A stretch of 7,002 bases of DNA from Sphingomonadaceae bacterium (GTDB taxonomy: Bacteria; Pseudomonadota; Alphaproteobacteria; Sphingomonadales; Sphingomonadaceae). Of this stretch, positions 1 through 5,758 are shown piece after piece. The position numbers and the translations under genes are program-made. The DNA lies in contig CANFIV010000078.1 of the NCBI GenBank assembly GCA_947446935.1, positions 1-7,002 of the forward strand. Direction: 5' to 3'. Under the pieces are notes generated by a model, which did not search any database, was not told the origin of the DNA, and saw only the letters and a program-made list of their open reading frames with translations. Every line of letters begins with the position of its first letter. The stretch's first letter is position 1.

Positions 1-460
1 GATCTTCCGGGGCATGACAGTAGAGCAGAACATCTCCACCGTGCTCGAGATGGTCGAGCCCGACAAGGCGACCCGCGCAGCAGAGCTTGACCGGTTGCTC
101 GACGAGTTCGGCCTTACGCGTCTGCGCGCTTCGCCTGCCATGGCGCTTTCGGGCGGCGAACGGCGGCGCTGCGAAATCGCCCGCGCGCTGGCAGCCAACC
201 CCTCGATCATTCTGCTCGACGAGCCGTTCGCCGGGATCGACCCGCTCTCGATCAGTGATATTCGCCACCTCGTGATTGATCTCAAGAACCGCGGTATCGG
301 CGTGTTGATCACCGATCACAACGTGCGTGAAACACTCGATATCGTTGATCGCGCCTGCATTATCTATGGCGGCCAAGTGCTCTTCGCAGGTAGCCCGGAA
401 GCGCTGGTGGCTGATCCCAATGTGCGTCGGCTCTATCTCGGCGAGGGGTTCACGCTGTGA
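1..460 (+). CDS. lptB: LPS export ABC transporter ATP-binding protein LptB, 5'-truncated by the window edge
   Basis: This is the cytoplasmic ATPase that powers LptFG-driven extraction of lipopolysaccharide from the inner membrane and its transfer to LptC/LptA. The reading frame is open from base 2, where I-F-R-G precedes the first Met at base 14. That Met is therefore internal, and the gene starts before the window. About 152 residues are visible of a family length near 240-260. Counting from the Met at base 14, the ABC signature LSGGE is at 45-49, Walker B IILLDEP at 65-71 with catalytic Glu70, the D-loop GID at 74-76 and the H-loop His at 102. Walker A and the Q-loop lie outside the window. 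The ending, with YLGEGF near the C-terminus, is characteristic of LptB and separates it from other ABC ATPases. It lies 62 bases upstream of rpoN, the usual order in proteobacteria, and lptC/lptA are expected further upstream. Confidence 0.97.
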   Translation, partial: IFRGMTVEQNISTVLEMVEPDKATRAAELDRLLDEFGLTRLRASPAMALSGGERRRCEIARALAANPSIILLDEPFAGIDPLSISDIRHLVIDLKNRGIGVLITDHNVRETLDIVDRACIIYGGQVLFAGSPEALVADPNVRRLYLGEGFTL

Positions 461-483
461 TTCGCGCTTTTTGGCGATGGGCC

Positions 484-504
484 CCGGCGCGTTCTGCACG
501 CCGG
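484..504 (+). other. Short GC-only hairpin in the lptB-rpoN spacer
   Basis: CCGGCG at 484-489 and CGCCGG at 499-504 can pair as a 6-bp stem around a 9-base loop, ending four bases before the putative rpoN ribosome binding site. No T-run follows, so it does not look like an intrinsic terminator. It could modestly affect rpoN translation or be a chance product of high GC. The remainder of the 62-base spacer shows no convincing promoter. Confidence 0.3.
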
Positions 505-507
505 TCC

Positions 508-511
508 GGAG
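508..511 (+). promoter_or_regulatory. Probable ribosome binding site of rpoN
   Basis: GGAG ends 11 bases before the ATG at 523. The spacing is slightly long but acceptable, and it supports this ATG as the start of rpoN. The protein beginning here has the canonical sigma-54 N-terminus, with no plausible start further upstream. Confidence 0.55.
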
Positions 512-522
512 ACTAGCTGATC

Positions 523-2064
523 ATGGCACTGGGTCCGCGGCTCGACCTCCGCCAGAGCCAATCCCTTGTCATGACCCCCCAGCTCCAGCAGGCGATCAAG
601 CTGCTGGCGCTCTCAAATCTCGAAATCGAAGCGTTTATCGGCGATGCGCTTGATGCCAACCCGCTGCTCGAACTCGGCGATAGCGGGCCCGACGGTGCAC
701 CGGATCAAGGGCTCGACGCTGCGCCCGAAGAACTGCGCCGCACCCACCTGGAAACCTCGCCGGTTGACCAGCTTGTCAGCGAGGGCCGCGCAGCCGACGA
801 CCGCCCGCTCGATATCGATGCGAGCACGCTCGACCGCGACCGTGATACCGGGGACGGAGATACCGGCGAAGGGACCCGGACCGACTTTGCCGAAAGCTTC
901 GGCGATGCGGGCAGCGGCGGTGGCGGCGAAGGTCCCGATATCGATGAACGTGGCGGTGCGTCGGAAACGCTCGCCGAGCACCTCCATGGCCAGATCGGCG
1001 CGGTCACGTCGGACCGTGTACTGCTGTTTGCGGCGCGCTGGCTGATCGACCAGATAGACGAGGCAGGGTACCTCGTCGTGGGGCTGGATGAAGCCAGCGG
1101 CGCGCTCGGGCTGCCCATGGCGGCGATCTCGGAGGCGCTCGCACTGGTCCAGTCGCTCGATCCCACCGGCGTCGGGGCGCGCACGCTTTCCGAAAGCCTC
1201 GCGCTGCAAGCGCGTGAGGCGGATCGCTACGATCCCTGCATGGCACGGTTGATCGACAATCTGGAGCTTGTGGCCCGGGGCGAGATCGCCCGGCTCAAGC
1301 GGCTATGCCAGGTCGATGACGAGGATTTTGCCGACATGCTGCGCGAGCTGCGCGGCTATGATCCCAAGCCTGGCCTGCGCTTCGGCAGCGGCCCGGCCGA
1401 GGCGGTCGTGCCCGACATTTTGCTGCGCGCGGTGATAGGCGAAGATGGCGCGGAAGGCTGGGACATCGCGCTCAACCCTGCCACTCTGCCGCGGCTGGTG
1501 GTCAATCGGCGCTACTATGTTGAGATGCGCCACGCTTGCATGGCCAAGGAGGCGAAGGCCTGGCTGGGCGAACGACTGGCTGATGCAAACTGGCTGCTGA
1601 AAGCGCTCGACCAGCGGCAGAAGACGATCCTCAAGGTCGCGGCCGAGATCGTTAAGCAGCAAGAGGGCTTCTTCCGTGGCGGTGTCTCGCATCTGAAGCC
1701 GCTCACCCTGCGCACCGTGGCCGAAGCGATTTCGATGCATGAATCCACCGTAAGCCGCGTCACGTCTAACAAATACCTGCATTGCGCGCGCGGGACGTTC
1801 GAGCTGAAGTACTTTTTCACCTCGGGCGTAGCCTCGTCCGATGGTGAAAGCGCGGTATCGGCCGAAGCGGTCAAGGCCGCGATCCGCAAGCTGATCGACG
1901 CCGAAGACGCCAAGTCCGTGCTTTCCGACGATGCCCTCGTCGACTTGTTGCGTGAGCGGGGTTTCGATCTTGCGCGGCGGACGGTGGCCAAGTACCGCGA
2001 GGCGATCGGCCTTGGCAGCTCGGTCCAGCGCCGACGCCAGAAGGCGCTGGCGGGGGTGCGGTGA
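523..2064 (+). CDS. rpoN: RNA polymerase sigma-54 factor RpoN
   Basis: This alternative sigma factor directs RNA polymerase to -24/-12 promoters and needs AAA+ enhancer-binding activators to open them. At 513 residues it is the normal length. Region I is the Gln/Leu-rich N-terminus (about 1-50, with SLVMTPQLQQAIKLL at 14-28 and NPLLEL at 46-51) that contacts activators. Region II (about 52-145) is an acidic linker rich in Asp, Glu and Gly. The core-binding domain spans about 146-330. A helix-turn-helix that reads the -12 element lies near 396-418 (ESTVSRVTSNKY at 407-418). The RpoN box ARRTVAKYRE at 484-493 (bases 1972-2001) binds the -24 element and is intact. The start is the ATG 62 bases after lptB, so the two genes may share a transcript. 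Its TGA overlaps the start of the next gene. No activator gene is visible here, so the regulon cannot be read from this window. Confidence 0.98.
   Translation: MALGPRLDLRQSQSLVMTPQLQQAIKLLALSNLEIEAFIGDALDANPLLELGDSGPDGAPDQGLDAAPEELRRTHLETSPVDQLVSEGRAADDRPLDIDASTLDRDRDTGDGDTGEGTRTDFAESFGDAGSGGGGEGPDIDERGGASETLAEHLHGQIGAVTSDRVLLFAARWLIDQIDEAGYLVVGLDEASGALGLPMAAISEALALVQSLDPTGVGARTLSESLALQAREADRYDPCMARLIDNLELVARGEIARLKRLCQVDDEDFADMLRELRGYDPKPGLRFGSGPAEAVVPDILLRAVIGEDGAEGWDIALNPATLPRLVVNRRYYVEMRHACMAKEAKAWLGERLADANWLLKALDQRQKTILKVAAEIVKQQEGFFRGGVSHLKPLTLRTVAEAISMHESTVSRVTSNKYLHCARGTFELKYFFTSGVASSDGESAVSAEAVKAAIRKLIDAEDAKSVLSDDALVDLLRERGFDLARRTVAKYREAIGLGSSVQRRRQKALAGVR
844..866 (+). repeat. Small in-frame direct repeat in the rpoN acidic linker
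   Basis: The octamer GATACCGG occurs at 844-851 and again at 859-866, a period of 15 bases or five codons, encoding DTGDG then DTGEG. It lies in sigma-54 Region II, which is variable in length and sequence between species, so it probably reflects local duplication in a tolerant linker. It has no other visible role. Confidence 0.5.
2051..2064 (+). promoter_or_regulatory. Translation coupling site between rpoN and the DUF3857/TPR gene
   Basis: GTGA at 2061-2064 holds both the GTG start of the downstream frame and the TGA stop of rpoN. A G-rich run (CGGGGG at 2051-2056) sits four bases before the GTG and could act as the ribosome binding site, though it is close. Such a 4-base overlap is typical of translational coupling or reinitiation. 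An ATG at 2073, four codons further in, is the alternative start and would leave an 8-base gap after the rpoN stop. Confidence 0.6.
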
Positions 2065-4883
2065 ACGTGGCGATGCGCTTCCTGGTTCTGCTCGTCGCCG
2101 CACTTTGGGCGACAATCGGCCTTGGCACTGCGGCCCGGGCGGGAGAGGTTCCGCTATACCGGCCGATCCCGGCCTGGGTCGTGCCAGCCCCGCCGATCGA
2201 TCCAGCCGCACTTGGCAAGGGCGGGGCCGTCGTGGTGCTCGACCAGCAGGTGCGCATCGAGCATGGCACGGTGCAGGCCTATACCGACAGAGCCGTGCGC
2301 GCCGATGCGCCCGAGGCGCTGGCACTGCTCGGCACGATCAACGGTGTCTGGTCGCCGGATATGGGCGACCTTATCATCCACCGGGCGGTCATCCTGCGCG
2401 GTAGTCAGGTAATCGATCTGCTCACCGGCGGACGCAGGTTCACCGTGCTCCAGCGCGAACAGGGGCTGGAGCGCCGTGTGCTGGATGGCTCGCTCACAGC
2501 CACTCTGCCGGTTAGTGGGCTGCAGGTCGGCGATGTCCTGCGCTTCTCGTTCTCGGTCACGCGGCACGACAAGGCGCTGCGCGGCCATGCGCAGGACCAA
2601 CGCATGCCGCCATTTGCGCCTGCTCCGGTGCGCTTCGGGCGCATCCGGGTTAGCTGGCCAAAGGGCGAGACGATACAGTGGAAAATCGGCCCCAAAGTGC
2701 CTGTCCTGCCCGATGCGTTGCAGCAGGAGGGTTCGGATATGGTGCTCACTTTGCCGCTCCCCCTGCCCAAGCGTGACCCGATCCCCGATGACGCGCCCTC
2801 GCGCTTCCGCCGACCGCCGCTGCTGCAGGTGGGCGATTTTGCCGATTGGGCGGATGTCTCGCGCACCATGGCACCACTTTTCGCGACCGAGGGTACAATC
2901 GCGTCGGGTAGCCGCCTCGCGCAGGAAGTCGCGGAGATCGAGGCGGCCACGCCCGATCCCCGCGAACGCGCGGCGCGCGCGCTGGAACTCGTCCAGTCGC
3001 GCATCAGCTATCTCCTGCTCGGCATGAACGGCGGCAACTATGTGCCGCAGACCCCGGCGGAAACCTGGGACCGGCGCTACGGCGATTGCAAGGCCAAGAC
3101 CGTGCTGCTGCTCGCCATGCTGCGTGCCATGGGGATTGAGGCGGAAGCGGTTATGGCGGCGTCGCGCGGGGGCGATGCGCTGCCCGAGAGCTTGCCGATT
3201 CCGGGCGCGTTCGATCACGTGCTGGTGCGAGCGGTGATCGGCGGTCGCGAGCTTTGGCTCGATGGCACGGGCAGCGGCAGCCGGCTGGCCGATCTCGATG
3301 ATGTGCCTGCACTGCACTATGTGCTGCCGTTGCGCACCGGAGGTGCCGATCTCAGCCGCGTTACTTGGCGCCGATCCGAACGGCCGGGCACGCGCGCCAC
3401 GCTGGTGCTCGATCAACGCGCGGGGATCGATTTGCCCACGCTGGTCGATGCGGTCATCGAGATCAAGGGCGGTTCCGGGGCGGCGCTCGCCCTCGCTGCA
3501 TCGCAGGCCGGGCCGGAAAAACAGATCGAGCTCGCGAAGGATACGGTCAAGCGTCTGCTCGATGAAATCCGTATCACGCAGAGCCGGATCACCAGCGATC
3601 AGGCCACCGGGATTACCACGGTTCGCGTACAGGGCCTCATGGCCGGGCCCTGGCGCTTCGAGCGGGCCGGGCCGCGTTTGCCGCTCGATATTGGGCGCAG
3701 TCTCGTGATGTTTGCGCCAAGCCGTGCCCGACCGGCTTGGCGCGACATCCCGGTGGCGGTGGAGGGGCCGACCTCGCTTGACCTCTCGGTCACGGTGCGG
3801 CTTCCGGACGATGGGCGCGGCTACCGGATTGAGGGCGCACCGGCTTTTGTCGGGCCGCTCGGCGGCGTGCTCTATGATCGCAGCGCGGCGCTCGAAGCCG
3901 GACAAGTGCTGCTCCACATCCGCCGCGATGCGCCCGCAGGGGCTGAGATCGCGCCCACCGATCTCGCTGCGGAAAAGGTGCGAATCGCCAAGTATCGCGC
4001 CAATGTGCCACTCGTACGCGGCCCAGCCACAGCCCGGCGTTTCTGGGAGGATGATGCGCCTGGCCGCACGCGCTTCGCCGCGCTTGATGCCGCCTATGCC
4101 GCATCGTTGCTGATCAAGCCCGATGACGCGGGGCCTTTAGCCGACCGTGCGCGCTTCCGCCGCGCCACGTTCGATCGAGCCGGGGCCTATGCCGATTTTG
4201 CCAAAGCCCTCGCGATCGAGCCGAGCGTCACACTCTACAGCGACCGGATCGCCATGCTGATTGACGATGGCCGGTTTGAGGACGCGCTCGCCGATGCGCT
4301 CGCCGCGCTCGATATCGATCCGGCCAATCGCACGATGGCGGTCCAGCGCGCCAATCTGCTCGTCAAGCTGGGCCGCAAGGACGAAGCCCTTTCTGTGCGG
4401 CAAGACGCGCTCGACGATGCAGGCACTGACCGGCCCAGAGTTGTCGGCTTGTTTGCCGAAGTTCAGGCCGATGCGGGCGAGACACGCGAGGCGCTGGCCG
4501 GGCTTGACGAGGCGATGCTGACGCTGCCCGGCAACCCCGATCTGCTCAACCAGCGCTGCTGGATCAAGGCAACGCGTGGGATCGATCTGCAAGCCGCCCT
4601 CAAGGATTGCACGCGCTCTATCGAACTGGCCAGCCAGCCCGCCGGGCCGCTTGATTCCCGCGGTATGGTATATTTCCGCATGGGCCGCTTGGCCGAAGCG
4701 CTTGCCGATTTCGAGGCCGCGCTTGAAGCCTCGCCCGGCCAGGCCGGAAGCTTGTTCATGCGCGGCGTGATCCGCGCCCAGCTCGGCCAGAAAGAGCGCG
4801 CGCGTGCCGACATCGGCGGAGCCCGGCGTCTCTCGCCCGGGATTGACCGGCAATATGGCGCGTGGGGAATAAAAGCGCCGTAA
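2061..4883 (+). CDS. Exported DUF3857 / transglutaminase-like protein with C-terminal TPR repeats
   Basis: This is a 940-residue protein of unknown physiological role, predicted to be exported. Residues 1-27 look like a Sec signal peptide: Arg6, a hydrophobic stretch at 7-21, and an A-R-A site cleaved before Gly28. Residues about 55-215 resemble DUF3857. A transglutaminase/papain-like domain (about 285-405) has Cys343 in YGDCKAK, His386 in FDHVLV and Asp401 in LWLDGTG, the complete triad expected of an active thiol enzyme of this fold. Such domains may cut or form peptide or isopeptide bonds, but the substrate is not shown by the sequence. Residues about 690-930 form about seven TPR-like helical repeats, including RFEDALADALAALDIDP (738-754) and RLAEALADFEAALEASP (876-892), a likely protein-binding surface. 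The start is GTG overlapping the rpoN stop; ATG at 2073 (residue 5) also gives a good signal peptide. DUF3857-TGase-TPR layouts are known in bacterial exported proteins. What is notable is the position directly after rpoN. Confidence 0.92.
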   Translation: MNVAMRFLVLLVAALWATIGLGTAARAGEVPLYRPIPAWVVPAPPIDPAALGKGGAVVVLDQQVRIEHGTVQAYTDRAVRADAPEALALLGTINGVWSPDMGDLIIHRAVILRGSQVIDLLTGGRRFTVLQREQGLERRVLDGSLTATLPVSGLQVGDVLRFSFSVTRHDKALRGHAQDQRMPPFAPAPVRFGRIRVSWPKGETIQWKIGPKVPVLPDALQQEGSDMVLTLPLPLPKRDPIPDDAPSRFRRPPLLQVGDFADWADVSRTMAPLFATEGTIASGSRLAQEVAEIEAATPDPRERAARALELVQSRISYLLLGMNGGNYVPQTPAETWDRRYGDCKAKTVLLLAMLRAMGIEAEAVMAASRGGDALPESLPIPGAFDHVLVRAVIGGRELWLDGTGSGSRLADLDDVPALHYVLPLRTGGADLSRVTWRRSERPGTRATLVLDQRAGIDLPTLVDAVIEIKGGSGAALALAASQAGPEKQIELAKDTVKRLLDEIRITQSRITSDQATGITTVRVQGLMAGPWRFERAGPRLPLDIGRSLVMFAPSRARPAWRDIPVAVEGPTSLDLSVTVRLPDDGRGYRIEGAPAFVGPLGGVLYDRSAALEAGQVLLHIRRDAPAGAEIAPTDLAAEKVRIAKYRANVPLVRGPATARRFWEDDAPGRTRFAALDAAYAASLLIKPDDAGPLADRARFRRATFDRAGAYADFAKALAIEPSVTLYSDRIAMLIDDGRFEDALADALAALDIDPANRTMAVQRANLLVKLGRKDEALSVRQDALDDAGTDRPRVVGLFAEVQADAGETREALAGLDEAMLTLPGNPDLLNQRCWIKATRGIDLQAALKDCTRSIELASQPAGPLDSRGMVYFRMGRLAEALADFEAALEASPGQAGSLFMRGVIRAQLGQKERARADIGGARRLSPGIDRQYGAWGIKAP

Positions 4884-4890
4884 GAGCCGG

Positions 4891-5739
4891 CTACTGCGGC
4901 CTTTCGGCCAGCATATGCTGGATCATGCCCTGCAGATTGGCGTCATACCGCGCAAGGATCGTATGGTCCTCGGCGGTCTGCCAGTGCGTGACCAGTTCGC
5001 GCCCATTCCACCAGTGCAGCGCATAGGCGGGCGGGTCTGCCACGATTAGCGGGCGCTGATCGGGTTGATCAGGATCGATGGGCCGCAAATCGAGCGCGAC
5101 TTGCGGCGCGGTCGAGGGGCAGGTGGCGACGACGAGGTCTTCCCAGTGCGTGGTGATCGCGCGGTGGATGTGCCCGCAGATCAGCCCGATGACATTTGTG
5201 CGCCCGCGCAGGCATTCCGCGAGCCGTTCCACCCAAGGTTCGGCCGGATCGGTGTTCATCCACGCGATGCCTACCTCGATCGGTGGGTGGTGCTGCACGA
5301 TCAGTGTCTTGCGCGTAGGCTCTGCATCGAGCTTAGCCTTCAGCCACGCCGCCCTTACATCGCAGAATGCGCCGCCGTGGCGGCCTTCCTCAAGCGTGTC
5401 GAGCACGAGCAGCCGCATCGCCGGAGTCTCGATCGCATATTGCAGGAACCCACTTTCGAACTTCGCCTCGGGGAACACGTCGGCAAAGGTCGCGCGTTCG
5501 TCGTGATTGCCGAGCGCGTAGTAGACCGGGAAGGGCAGGCCCGAGAGCGCTTCGCCCAGTCGCTCGTAGCTGGCGCGGTCGCCCCGGTCGATGAGATCAC
5601 CTGTGGCCAGCAGCAAATCGGGGCGCGGCACCATCGCGACCAGTTCTGCCACCACCCGGTCCAGCCGCTGGCGGTTGAATTCGCCGGGGCTGTCAGGCTC
5701 GAAGCCCAGGTGGATATCGGTAATCTGGGCAATCAGCAT
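4891..5739 (-). CDS. Calcineurin-like metallophosphoesterase, CpdA/GpdQ (class III cyclic nucleotide phosphodiesterase) type
   Basis: This is a two-metal hydrolase of phosphodiesters; 3',5'-cAMP or glycerophosphodiesters are the substrates known for its closest described relatives. The 282-residue length matches CpdA and GpdQ (about 275). All metal-site motifs are present in order: D8-x-H10 (TDIH), G47-D48 followed by LIDRGD, G77-N78-H79-D80, H150-H151 followed by PP, and G189-H190-I191-H192. With no signal peptide or membrane segment it should be cytoplasmic. The start is well supported: GGGAG lies six bases before the ATG and 19 bases separate it from the stop of the cytochrome gene upstream, so the two are probably co-transcribed. 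The C-terminus ends 7 bases from the convergent DUF3857/TPR gene. The sequence cannot decide between cAMP and another phosphodiester substrate, so no gene symbol is assigned. Confidence 0.92.
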   Translation of the reverse strand: MLIAQITDIHLGFEPDSPGEFNRQRLDRVVAELVAMVPRPDLLLATGDLIDRGDRASYERLGEALSGLPFPVYYALGNHDERATFADVFPEAKFESGFLQYAIETPAMRLLVLDTLEEGRHGGAFCDVRAAWLKAKLDAEPTRKTLIVQHHPPIEVGIAWMNTDPAEPWVERLAECLRGRTNVIGLICGHIHRAITTHWEDLVVATCPSTAPQVALDLRPIDPDQPDQRPLIVADPPAYALHWWNGRELVTHWQTAEDHTILARYDANLQGMIQHMLAERPQ

Positions 5740-5745
5740 CCAGTG

Positions 5746-5750
5746 CTCCC
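5746..5750 (-). promoter_or_regulatory. Ribosome binding site of the phosphodiesterase gene
   Basis: On the minus strand GGGAG is followed by six bases and then the ATG at 5739. It is the strongest Shine-Dalgarno match in the window and fixes the start. It lies in the 19-base gap after the cytochrome stop codon, which also argues for a shared transcript. Confidence 0.75.
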
Positions 5751-5758
5751 GATCGGCT

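Noticed and set aside
1303..2325. A 340-codon minus-strand frame across the rpoN 3' end and the next gene
   Set aside because: Low-complexity Arg/Pro/Ala composition and no domain; the plus-strand rpoN motifs, including the RpoN box, are decisive for the other strand.
2869..2884. TGGCAC followed by N5 and TTCGC as a sigma-54 promoter
   Set aside because: The -12 element does not match the TTGC consensus, no gene starts downstream, and it lies in the middle of a coding region.
2154..3917. A 587-codon open frame on the minus strand, antisense to the DUF3857/TPR gene
   Set aside because: Its translation is rich in Arg, His, Gln and Ala with no recognisable domain, and it lies wholly within or opposite a well-supported gene. 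Long antisense frames are expected in GC-rich coding DNA.
4896..4912. GGCC-TTTC-GGCC inverted repeat as a terminator for the plus-strand block
   Set aside because: The stem is only 4 bp (about 6 with a bulge), no T-run follows, and it encodes the C-terminus of the phosphodiesterase.
4909..4920. Perfect 12-bp palindrome CAGCATATGCTG as an operator
   Set aside because: It lies inside the phosphodiesterase coding region near its 3' end, far from any promoter, and has no second copy that I noticed.
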